Shown here piece after piece: positions 1-6,251 of a DNA stretch of 24,026 nucleotides. Each line of letters opens with the position of its first letter. The first letter of the stretch is position 1. The notes under the pieces were generated by a model. The model searched no databases. It had not been told where the DNA came from and saw only the letters and a program-made list of their open reading frames with translations. The translations under genes and the position numbers were made by a program. The DNA is from a virus. Where the stretch lies: positions 1-24,026 of the IMG/VR virus record IMGVR_UViG_3300036979_000364. One strand, written 5' to 3'.

Positions 1-161
1 AATACGCGCACACCTACCGGCTGACCGGCGGGGACGCTCCAACCACGCTCGCCGAGGCCGTGGTCATGGAAGAGACTTCATTGCCGATCTCCGCCGCTGC
101 AGCGATCGACGTTTACGTCTACGCCTTCGGTGCGGCGGGTAGCGTGAGGGTAGACGTGTAA
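1..161 (+). CDS. C-terminal end of an unknown protein, cut by the window edge
   Basis: The frame is open from the first bases of the window and ends in TAA at 159-161, overlapping the next ATG as TAATG. The visible 52 or so residues end in AAAAIDVYVYAFGAAGSVRVDV and contain alternating hydrophobic residues typical of beta strands. Codon use (GCC, GTC, GAG, CTC) matches the genes downstream, and the tight coupling places it in the same late operon. In phages of this layout, portal or connector genes usually lie upstream of the protease gene, but nothing here identifies this fragment as one of them. No family is recognised. The fragment is real coding sequence on the basis of frame, codon use and coupling; its function is unknown. 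Confidence 0.7.
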   Translation, partial: YAHTYRLTGGDAPTTLAEAVVMEETSLPISAAAAIDVYVYAFGAAGSVRVDV

Positions 162-763
162 TGACCGACCAGGCGCGCACATACCGCTCCGCGGCGCCTT
201 CGAACATCGGGCCCGGCTTTCGGCCTGGCTTTTATCCCGATCCGTTCTGGGACGATCAGAACTTTGACGTGCTCTCGATCACGGTCCCCGGTGGCAATGA
301 CGCGCCGACCGCCTATGTCATACCCGGAACGGGGCTCGTGTTGCCGAACTTCCGAAACTCCGCCGGCATCACCGAGATCCCCGCGAGCAAAGAGCTCGAG
401 CACGCTTGGCAAGTCGGGACCCCGATCTATCCGCATGCGCATATCGTGAAGCTGACCGCTACCACCGGTAGCGTGTTCCTCGGGTTCGAGTATAGGATCG
501 CTCACGGGACCACGGTTGTTACCGGAGCGAAAACACTCGTCTTGTCGCTCACCGCGGCCGCCGTTTTAGACGAGGTCGTGTTTGCTGACCTTGGCGAGAT
601 CGCGTTGACGGCGTTCACTACGGTTGGCCCGCAAGTGACGTTCCGGTTCTACCGCGACCCCGGAAATATCGCGGACAATTTCGCCGGCGATATCGGGGTC
701 ACAACGGTCGGGTGGCATTTTAAGCGCGACTCCGCCGGGTCGAGACAGGTCACGACAAAATGA
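161..763 (+). CDS. Probable virion-associated protein of unknown role, beta-rich
   Basis: This encodes 200 residues starting at an ATG that overlaps the previous stop as TAATG. The middle contains a PHAH motif (residues 91-94) followed by beta-like segments, and the end reads GWHFKRDSAGSRQ near residues 184-196. As I recall them, small phage proteins with an H-P-H-H segment and a GWH-x3-D-x2-GSRQ ending occur beside head genes and are predicted to be beta-sandwich proteins; I cannot verify this by search. The gene ends in an ATGA overlap with the protease gene, which supports a head or virion role. It has no signal peptide, membrane segment or catalytic motif. It could be a minor capsid or decoration protein; the function is inferred from position only. 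Confidence 0.6.
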   Translation: MTDQARTYRSAAPSNIGPGFRPGFYPDPFWDDQNFDVLSITVPGGNDAPTAYVIPGTGLVLPNFRNSAGITEIPASKELEHAWQVGTPIYPHAHIVKLTATTGSVFLGFEYRIAHGTTVVTGAKTLVLSLTAAAVLDEVVFADLGEIALTAFTTVGPQVTFRFYRDPGNIADNFAGDIGVTTVGWHFKRDSAGSRQVTTK

Positions 764-2079
764 GCGGAAGCATCCAACAAATTTGGGCATGCGAAGAAGC
801 CGCGCTTGTGGACTATCTATCCCGTCGCGAGCGCTTCGAGCTCACGGGGATTGACCCGAAACACGAAGCTTTCCTTTTCGGCGCTGGTCGAGACAGGGCC
901 TCGATCCTCTCGATCTCGAACGGCGTAGCGACGATCGCGATCGAGGGCGTCCTTTCTAAGGCCGGGCCCGATCTCATTGACCAGCTGCTAGGCCTTGGCG
1001 GGACCGGATACGGGGAGATCGAGGCCGCGCTAACCGAAGCCCTCGAGAGCCCTGCAGTCCAGTCTATCAGGCTCGCGATCGATTCACCCGGCGGCGAGGT
1101 CTTTGGGGTCGACGAGGCGCGCGGCGCCATTGTTCGAGCCGCGAGCGCCAAGCCAGTCACCGCGTTCAACACCGGTCGCGTTGCGAGTGCGGCCTATTGG
1201 CTCGCGAGCTCCGCGCAAAAGATCGTGGCGACGAGCCCGGCGAACCTCACCGGCTCGATCGGCGTGGTCGCCGTTGCTATCGACCGATCAGATCGCGATC
1301 GACGGTTCGGCGTGGTAACCGTGGTCTCACGCAACGCTCCGGACAAGCGCCCGGATCTCAGCACCGAGGCCGGGCGATCGGTTGTGCAGGATCAAGTCGA
1401 CGCGCTCGAGCGGGCCTTTATCGAGCGGGTCGCCGAAGGTCGAGGTATCGAAGCGGACACCGTCCGCGCGACGTTTGGCCGTGGTCGCATGCTCGTCGCG
1501 ATCGACCCCGACGGGTCGAAGCCGAGCGCAATGTCGGTTGGCATGATCGACGAAGTCATCGACGGGTTCGGGACGAGCTCGAGCATCGCCCAAGCGAGCC
1601 CCTTAGCCGTCGACGACCAAGCCATATACGAAGCCGGGCATGCTGCCACGGCTGACCCAGATGCGCCGCATTGCGCGGCCGAAATGGAGAACGACATGAG
1701 CAAAGAGCTAGAGGCCAGAATTGCCGAGCTCGAAACGATGCTCGGGCAAACAGCGGCCGCGCAAACCGACCTAAAGGCGCGCATGGAAGCCGTTGCCCCG
1801 ATCCTCGCTTCGAACGTCTACCCCGCCGTGATTAAAGAGATCGCGGCAAGAGTGCTGTCCGGGAAAGAGCACGCCAAGGCACTCGAGGGTGCCGTCGCGG
1901 TGTTCGATGCCCAGCACGCAACCGCCACGATCGAAGCTGCCAAGCTGGCCTCGTCCGAGGCCAAGGGCCCCGAGCCCCGCGCGCTCGAGTCCGCAACCCC
2001 GGCCGACGGGTCGATCGTTTCCGCCGCGTCGCTCGAGTCCGCTGTGGGCGTGCTCCGCGCACAGCTCGGGAGGGAATAA
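760..2079 (+). CDS. S49-family prohead protease with C-terminal scaffold domain
   Basis: This 439-residue protein is of the lambda gpC type. Such SppA-like (S49) serine proteases cleave the internal scaffold during prohead maturation. Residues about 55-270 form the protease: LAIDSPGGEVFG (105-116) is the conserved S49 signature, Ser143 in VASAAYWLAS is the expected nucleophile, and Lys196 in NAPDKRPDL is the expected general base. Their 53-residue spacing fits the Ser-Lys dyad spacing of short SppA enzymes. Residues from about 310 onward are helical, charged and Ala/Glu-rich, as in scaffold proteins, and an internal in-frame start lies at 1696. The ATG overlaps the previous stop (ATGA). It is followed by the decoration and major capsid genes, the lambda C-D-E order. 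Confidence 0.93.
   Translation: MSGSIQQIWACEEAALVDYLSRRERFELTGIDPKHEAFLFGAGRDRASILSISNGVATIAIEGVLSKAGPDLIDQLLGLGGTGYGEIEAALTEALESPAVQSIRLAIDSPGGEVFGVDEARGAIVRAASAKPVTAFNTGRVASAAYWLASSAQKIVATSPANLTGSIGVVAVAIDRSDRDRRFGVVTVVSRNAPDKRPDLSTEAGRSVVQDQVDALERAFIERVAEGRGIEADTVRATFGRGRMLVAIDPDGSKPSAMSVGMIDEVIDGFGTSSSIAQASPLAVDDQAIYEAGHAATADPDAPHCAAEMENDMSKELEARIAELETMLGQTAAAQTDLKARMEAVAPILASNVYPAVIKEIAARVLSGKEHAKALEGAVAVFDAQHATATIEAAKLASSEAKGPEPRALESATPADGSIVSAASLESAVGVLRAQLGRE
1686..1690 (+). promoter_or_regulatory. Internal ribosome binding site for the nested scaffold
   Basis: GGAGA lies five bases before the ATG at 1696 and in the middle of the protease gene. It sits exactly at the boundary between the protease domain and the scaffold-like tail. 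Confidence 0.55.
1696..2079 (+). CDS. Nested scaffold protein from an internal start in the protease gene
   Basis: An in-frame ATG at residue 313 of the protease is preceded by GGAGA (1686-1690) with a 5-base spacer, a better ribosome site than that of the full-length gene. The product would be 127 residues starting MSKELEARIAELETM, with an N-terminal heptad-like helix and a Ser/Ala/Glu-rich tail. In lambda, the scaffold Nu3 is made the same way, from an internal start in the C gene, in the same frame as the C-terminal part of the protease. What is seen is the start, the site and the change from a protease domain to a charged helical domain at this point. That it is translated separately is inferred. 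Confidence 0.65.
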   Translation: MSKELEARIAELETMLGQTAAAQTDLKARMEAVAPILASNVYPAVIKEIAARVLSGKEHAKALEGAVAVFDAQHATATIEAAKLASSEAKGPEPRALESATPADGSIVSAASLESAVGVLRAQLGRE

Positions 2080-2082
2080 CCC

Positions 2083-2916
2083 ATGACAGTCATGACCATT
2101 ACCGACAATAGCAACAAGCCATTCTTCCTTGGCGGCGGCGATCGCATTGTTCGCAGTCAAGAGACCTTCCTGCAGGAAGCCGGACGCTCTGCAGTGCTCG
2201 CACCCTATACCGTCGTCGCGAAGAACTCGGCGGGTAAGTGGGTCCCGTTGTCTGACGTGGACGTCTACCAGGATTCCGGGTTCATGACCTGCGGAACCCT
2301 CGCCGGCGCCTACACCGTATGGGACGACGTCACCGACGGGTCTTTCTCGGTCACGATCGACGGTGAAGTGATCAACGTCACCGGCCTCAATTTCTCGACG
2401 GTGACAGCCAACACAATGATCCCGTTCGTGATCAACTCCCACGCATCCGTGGTCGGCAAGTTCCGAGTCGTGGACGTCAACGGCCTCGGGACGATCATGC
2501 GCATCGAGTCCTTGAAAAAGGGCCTCGGGGTCTCGTCCGTTTCCGTCCTGTCGGCGGTTGGATCCGGTACCGACATCTCATCGGGAACGACCGTGGGCCT
2601 TAACGGGCGCTCGGGAACTGGCACCGTCACCGCGGCCGTGGGCGACGTGTACACGACGATCCCCGCCGGCATCTACATTGGCACTGAGATCTCCGCCGCG
2701 GCGCTCGTCGCCGGCGACGTGACCAAAAAGCAAGTGCTGGTCGGCGGATTCCCTGTCTACGTCGACAAGAATCAACTTGTCTTCGAGAACTCTCAAACGC
2801 TGGCATCCGTGATCACGGCGAACGGGGTTTTCCAAACCGTCGAAGACTATCTCGTCAATAATCTCGGAATCATTGCCGTCGACTCTGTCGCGATCGACGC
2901 ACAAGAGAACGACTAA
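2083..2916 (+). CDS. Head decoration (gpD-like) protein with an inserted beta domain
   Basis: This encodes 277 residues. The two ends resemble gpD-type decoration proteins that bind the expanded capsid at three-fold sites. The first part has RSAVLAPYTVVAKNSAGKWVPL (35-56), and the last part has GIYIGTEISAAALVAGDVTKK (about 196-216) and VLVGGFPVYVD. Between them, residues about 85-170 (DGSFSVTIDGEVINVTGLNF through AVGSGTDIS) look like a separate module. A similar strand pattern ending GSGTDIS is known to me from DUF3383-type phage sheath proteins. The family is normally 110-150 residues, so the excess length fits an insertion. A strong GGGAGGG site (2068-2074) precedes the ATG; a second ATG at 2092 is less well placed. 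Its position between protease and major capsid supports the call. Confidence 0.8.
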   Translation: MTVMTITDNSNKPFFLGGGDRIVRSQETFLQEAGRSAVLAPYTVVAKNSAGKWVPLSDVDVYQDSGFMTCGTLAGAYTVWDDVTDGSFSVTIDGEVINVTGLNFSTVTANTMIPFVINSHASVVGKFRVVDVNGLGTIMRIESLKKGLGVSSVSVLSAVGSGTDISSGTTVGLNGRSGTGTVTAAVGDVYTTIPAGIYIGTEISAAALVAGDVTKKQVLVGGFPVYVDKNQLVFENSQTLASVITANGVFQTVEDYLVNNLGIIAVDSVAIDAQEND

Positions 2917-2925
2917 GGAGACGCT

Positions 2926-4131
2926 ATGACAATACTGAGCCCAACTGCCCCGAGCATCTACAAACGCACGATGGACGGCGTGTTCGACGAGCGCGATATC
3001 ATCGCAACGCCGACCGGCTTTCAATCACTGTTCGGCCGCCTTGGCGGCGGAACGAGGGTCTTCGAGGCCCAGGACGTCGAGGTCGACGTGGACATCGTCC
3101 GCGGCAACGAGCGGATCGCGCAAATGTTCCCGCGTGGCATGTACGCCCACGACATCGACCCCAAGAAGTACGCGATCCAGGAGCTTTTCTCGACGCGCAC
3201 TTTCCGGTTCCCCTTTGCGGAAGAAGAGACCCACATCTCCGCCGCGGAGCTCCGCTCGCGAACCGCTGGCGAGAGCGCTTACGAGCGTATGGACGGCCGA
3301 ACGCGCTTACGGATGAAAGCGTTCAAAGCTCACCGGGAGCATATCCGCAAGCACATTCGGTTGTTCGAGTACCTCGCCGCCGAAGTGATCCTCACCGGCA
3401 AGCAGCCGGCGATCATCGGTGCGACCGAGACCGAGTGGCTCTATGATTTCAAGCGCCTCTCGACGCACACAGTTGCGGCTTCCGGCGCCTGGCTCACGGC
3501 CGCGACCGATATCCTCGGAGATCTCAACACGGCTTGCCTCGCGCTGCGCAAAAACGGCAAGGTCCGAGCCGACGGCTTGATCCTCGGATCGAGCGCCTAC
3601 GCTGGCGTTCGCGCGAACACCAAGATCTCCGCTGACGCTGACGTCATGCGCTTCGAGATGGTCGAGCTCGGCGGGCTCCGACAAGTGCCAAGCAAATGGG
3701 CATTCATGGTCGAAGCCGGCTTCGACTATCGCGGCCGGCTCGAGGTCGCGAGCGGCAAGCAACTGGACGTGTTCACGTATGACGAGTGGTATGACGACTC
3801 GAGCGGAACCAAAACGCCCTACATGCCCGCGGAGCGCGCGATCGTGTTCTCGTCAGAGACCCGCTGCGACGCTTATTTCGGGCCAAACGAGCGGCTCGAC
3901 TACTCGCCACAAGAGATCGCGGAGATGCAGTATTACCTCGGGATCGGGCCCATGGCCGGCCCGCTTCCACCGAACGTCAAGGCCCCCATGGGTCAGATCG
4001 ATTTGCGGATGTTCCACTTCGACGCGTACCTCGACAGCCGTCGAACAGGTCTCACGATCCGGACACAGTCGGCGCCGATCTTCGCGCCGACGCTGACGGA
4101 TGGTTTTTACGTGATCGACACGACGCCATGA
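2926..4131 (+). CDS. Major capsid protein, lambda gpE family
   Basis: This 401-residue protein matches the phage capsid E family (HK97 fold), the main shell subunit. Recognisable stretches are the early TPTGFQSLFGRLGG, the EVDVDIVRGNERIAQMFPRG strand-loop, the charged helix around RLRMKAFKAHREHIRKHIR, and the late FGPNERLDYSPQEIAEM and RTGLTIRTQSAPIFAP segments, which carry the YLDSR-type ending usual for this family. An AAGGAG site directly after the decoration gene stop leads to the ATG at 2926. Length is slightly above lambda gpE (341). There is no N-terminal prohead extension of the HK97 delta type, consistent with a separate scaffold. The stop overlaps the next start (ATGA, 4128-4131). 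Confidence 0.93.
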   Translation: MTILSPTAPSIYKRTMDGVFDERDIIATPTGFQSLFGRLGGGTRVFEAQDVEVDVDIVRGNERIAQMFPRGMYAHDIDPKKYAIQELFSTRTFRFPFAEEETHISAAELRSRTAGESAYERMDGRTRLRMKAFKAHREHIRKHIRLFEYLAAEVILTGKQPAIIGATETEWLYDFKRLSTHTVAASGAWLTAATDILGDLNTACLALRKNGKVRADGLILGSSAYAGVRANTKISADADVMRFEMVELGGLRQVPSKWAFMVEAGFDYRGRLEVASGKQLDVFTYDEWYDDSSGTKTPYMPAERAIVFSSETRCDAYFGPNERLDYSPQEIAEMQYYLGIGPMAGPLPPNVKAPMGQIDLRMFHFDAYLDSRRTGLTIRTQSAPIFAPTLTDGFYVIDTTP

Positions 4132-4499
4132 CGGTGAAGTGGGCAGCGGGTATGCCGCGCATGCGGAAAAACGGCGGGCTTTTCTGTCTCGGTGACGTGG
4201 TCCCTGACGGCTACTTCACCGAGGCGGAGATCGCCGACCTCGTTTCACGCGGCAAGGTAACCGTTACCGAATCGAAGCAAGTCGAGATCGGAGCTCCCGA
4301 GCTCGTCGAACCCAAAGCTCCCGAGCTCGTCGAACCCAAAGCTCCCGAGCTCGTCGAACCCAAAGCTCCCGAGCTCGTCGAACCCAAAGCTCCCGAGCTC
4401 GAGGAGCACGAGGATCTCGACGAGCCCGACGAGCCGATCGACCTCGGAGCGGTAAGGGACAGGCCGAAGGGGAAACCCAAACGCGGGAGGAAACCATGA
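4128..4499 (+). CDS. Small unknown protein with APELVEPK tandem repeats
   Basis: This encodes 123 residues, with an ATGA overlap with the capsid gene. The N-terminal 45 residues (including GDVVPDGYFTEAEIADLVSRG) look like a small folded domain; similar short proteins often follow capsid genes in Mu-like and lambda-like clusters. Residues about 56-91 are a perfect tandem array of the eight-residue unit APELVEPK, four copies plus a partial fifth, followed by an acidic stretch and a basic end (KGKPKRGRKP). The Pro-Glu repeat is likely an extended, disordered linker. It could be a head-tail connector accessory or capsid-surface protein; no family is recognised with confidence. It is coupled to the next gene by a TGA/ATG overlap. 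Confidence 0.75.
   Translation: MTVKWAAGMPRMRKNGGLFCLGDVVPDGYFTEAEIADLVSRGKVTVTESKQVEIGAPELVEPKAPELVEPKAPELVEPKAPELVEPKAPELEEHEDLDEPDEPIDLGAVRDRPKGKPKRGRKP
4293..4400 (+). repeat. 24-bp in-frame tandem repeat, four and a half copies
   Basis: Identical 24-base units begin at 4293, 4317, 4341 and 4365, followed by a 12-base partial copy at 4389-4400. Each unit starts GCTCCCGAGCTCGTCG and encodes APELVEPK. The copies show no substitutions, so the array expanded recently or is kept uniform by slippage or recombination. Copy number changes would keep the frame. Confidence 0.97.
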
Positions 4500-4648
4500 G
4501 AGAAGACGGAAAAATCGCGAAGACCGTGTACGTGGGAAACGGTGTGGAATCCATTGAGTGGATCGACCCACCCGCGAAGAAGAAAGACGCAAAGGTCGAG
4601 CACAAGGCCGAGCACAACGCCAAGGCCGAAAAGCCAGCGAAGGACTAG
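4496..4648 (+). CDS. 50-residue lysine-rich protein of unknown function
   Basis: A short frame begins at ATG 4496, overlapping the previous TGA, with a GGGAGGA site (4485-4491) five bases before it. It ends in TAG at 4646-4648. The protein starts MREDGKIAKTVYVGNGVESI and has a strand-like first half. The second half (residues 27-50) is almost entirely Lys, Ala, Glu and His in short repeats such as KVEHKAEHNAKAEK. The ribosome site, the tight coupling on both sides and the neighbouring codon use argue that it is real. The basic tail could bind DNA or the acidic repeat protein encoded just upstream; that is speculation. Confidence 0.7.
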   Translation: MREDGKIAKTVYVGNGVESIEWIDPPAKKKDAKVEHKAEHNAKAEKPAKD

Positions 4649-4651
4649 CCC

Positions 4652-5023
4652 TTGGTCGACTTGCGGAAATTGAGCGAAGAGTTTTTGGCCACTTCACTGG
4701 AAGGGGATTTTTCCCTTCCAGTGGAGATCCAAACTCCGAACGGCGCGATCCAAACGGTGCGGGCTCAAGTGATCTACGATCGCACTGGTGAGGATCCGCA
4801 AACTGGCGAGACGGTCTATGTCACCGATCCTGTTGTCGTGGTTCGTCGGACTTCGCTCGATCCGCTCCCTGCTCCCGGGGAGCGCCTCATTATCCGGATC
4901 CCCGAGAACCCTCGCGAGGACGCAGCGAAAGAGACCTACTTTTGTTTTGACCAGTCGTTCCAAGGTGGTCGATCGCTCGGGATGATTCGCTTCTACCTGA
5001 CCCGAACCGAGCAATCACCATGA
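4652..5023 (+). CDS. Head-tail connector (head completion) protein
   Basis: This encodes 123 residues from a TTG start at 4652, chosen because AAGGA at 4639-4643 is eight bases upstream and no ATG or GTG fits. The protein has a first helix (RKLSEEFLATSL) followed by a beta-rich body: VEIQTPNG, VVVVRRTSLDPLPAPGERLIIRIPENP and TYFCFDQSFQGGRSLGMIRFYLTR. The pattern RR-S-L-P-x-P-G-E is typical of small beta-barrel stoppers of the lambda FII kind that close the head after packaging and receive the tail. Its location between capsid and tail terminator genes fits. The exact family cannot be settled without a profile search. It ends in an ATGA overlap with the next gene. Confidence 0.65.
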   Translation: MVDLRKLSEEFLATSLEGDFSLPVEIQTPNGAIQTVRAQVIYDRTGEDPQTGETVYVTDPVVVVRRTSLDPLPAPGERLIIRIPENPREDAAKETYFCFDQSFQGGRSLGMIRFYLTRTEQSP

Positions 5024-5721
5024 CCATGATGTTTCGCACGGCCAAGGCCGCCCTGGTGACGATCCTCGGGAACTATGCGACCACGGGCGGCTATCGGGTC
5101 ACGGGCTACCAGGGCCAGAGTACAGAGGCCGATACGGTAGCAGGGACGAGCCGCAAGGTCTCGGTCAGCTACCGCGCCGGCTCTTTCCCGCGTAGCGGCT
5201 CGAGCCCTCGTGGACCAGTGCGTCATGAGATGGAATTCGCGATCGATCTCTTGTGCTCGTCGCGAGCGAGCGGGGATCTCTCCGCTCTCAATGATCCCGA
5301 TTCAACGAACGAGCAAAAGGCTTCCGCTATCGCGGCTTTCATTCCAGCGTCGCAAGCTGTCGATGCTCACATGGATAGTTTCATCGACGTTGTTTATCAA
5401 GTCTTGATGGACAATGAAGCGATCCGCCTCGACGATGGAACGCTTGGCGATCTCAAAGTCAGTAACCGGTGGATCTCCCGAGTCCAGAAAGACGAGCCGC
5501 TACCGAGCGGAGCTCTTGCCGTATTGAGCGCGACGATCATTTACAACGTGGTGGCCTCGGAAGAGATCACAGGCGCCTTGGCTATAGCGCCCGATCCGCC
5601 CGAGGGCGATCCCGCTTACGTGGGATCCGTCATTATAGACTTGCTCGTCGAGGGCGACGTCAGCAACCCCGTTGCAGGCGACACCCACGAGGGCCGAGCC
5701 GGGATCAAGGAAGTTTATTAA
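5020..5721 (+). CDS. Tail terminator / tail completion protein
   Basis: This encodes 233 residues. The N-terminal helix (FRTAKAALVTILGNY), the YRAGSFPRSGSSPRG loop, the strand HEMEFAIDLLC and the late segment VSNRWISRVQKDEPLPSGALAVLSATIIY follow the alpha-beta layout of tail terminators, hexameric rings that cap the growing tail and join it to the head. The C-terminal 45 residues add an acidic, Pro-Gly-rich extension. The gene lies directly after the connector and before the sheath, the usual place. The start overlaps the preceding stop (ATGA), and the end overlaps the next start (TAATG). The family assignment rests on pattern and position rather than a catalytic motif. Confidence 0.65.
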   Translation: MTMMFRTAKAALVTILGNYATTGGYRVTGYQGQSTEADTVAGTSRKVSVSYRAGSFPRSGSSPRGPVRHEMEFAIDLLCSSRASGDLSALNDPDSTNEQKASAIAAFIPASQAVDAHMDSFIDVVYQVLMDNEAIRLDDGTLGDLKVSNRWISRVQKDEPLPSGALAVLSATIIYNVVASEEITGALAIAPDPPEGDPAYVGSVIIDLLVEGDVSNPVAGDTHEGRAGIKEVY

Positions 5722-6251
5722 TGACGTTAAATGACTATCTCAATTCTCTAAATGACGCGGAGCGAGTCGCTTTCGTGAAGCGCGTCGAGGCCGTCGGCAA
5801 TCAAACCGTTGACGTGTTTTCCGAGGCCCTGCCGAAGTGGTATGATCCAGAGGCCAGTTCACTAGACGTCAATTCCGTGTATGCGGTGCACAAGCACGAG
5901 GGGCCGGGTGGCTCGAGCCACTTTCATCTGTTATTGCTCGACTATCAATACGCCTATTGGGAGGACGCGGAACGCAAACCCGCGAAGCCGACGAAACCCG
6001 AGGACCCGGATCCAAAGGACGAGAAACCAGAAAACGACGTTAAGATCGTCGCGAGCAAAGCAGATAAGAAGTTTTTCAAGGCCACGGCCAAAGCTGACGG
6101 CTCTACCGAGGACGGGCCCTTGCACGTTTTCGGCTCGAGTTTGTATGACCCAGACAAACGCGTTTTCATTTTCCCCGGAACACAGAAAAAACAGCCGATC
6201 GAGGTCGGCGCAAAGCCGATCGAGGTCGGCACAGAGGAGACTAAGGCATGA
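5721..6251 (+). CDS. Unknown protein between tail terminator and sheath
   Basis: This encodes 176 residues. The frame is open further upstream, to an ATG at 5469, but that part lies wholly inside the terminator gene. The ATG at 5721 has AAGGA upstream and a TAATG coupling, so it is the chosen start. The first 85 residues look folded (helical start NDYLNSLNDAERVAFVKRVE, then HFHLLLLDYQYAYWED). Residues about 88-115 are a Pro/Lys/Glu/Asp-rich linker, and the end carries two copies of PIEVG encoded by a 17-bp direct repeat. No family is recognised. Position suggests a tail assembly or minor tail role. Confidence 0.7.
   Translation: MTLNDYLNSLNDAERVAFVKRVEAVGNQTVDVFSEALPKWYDPEASSLDVNSVYAVHKHEGPGGSSHFHLLLLDYQYAYWEDAERKPAKPTKPEDPDPKDEKPENDVKIVASKADKKFFKATAKADGSTEDGPLHVFGSSLYDPDKRVFIFPGTQKKQPIEVGAKPIEVGTEETKA
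6193..6230 (+). repeat. 17-bp direct repeat at 21-bp period
   Basis: AGCCGATCGAGGTCGGC occurs at 6193-6209 and again at 6214-6230, encoding the duplicated PIEVG near the C-terminus of the upstream unknown protein. It is a recent in-frame duplication just before the sheath gene. Confidence 0.9.

Noticed and set aside
5469-5720. Upstream extension of the unknown gene that ends at 6251
   Set aside because: The extension lies entirely inside the tail terminator gene, gives an Arg-rich out-of-frame product, and the ATG at 5721 has a ribosome site and TAATG coupling.
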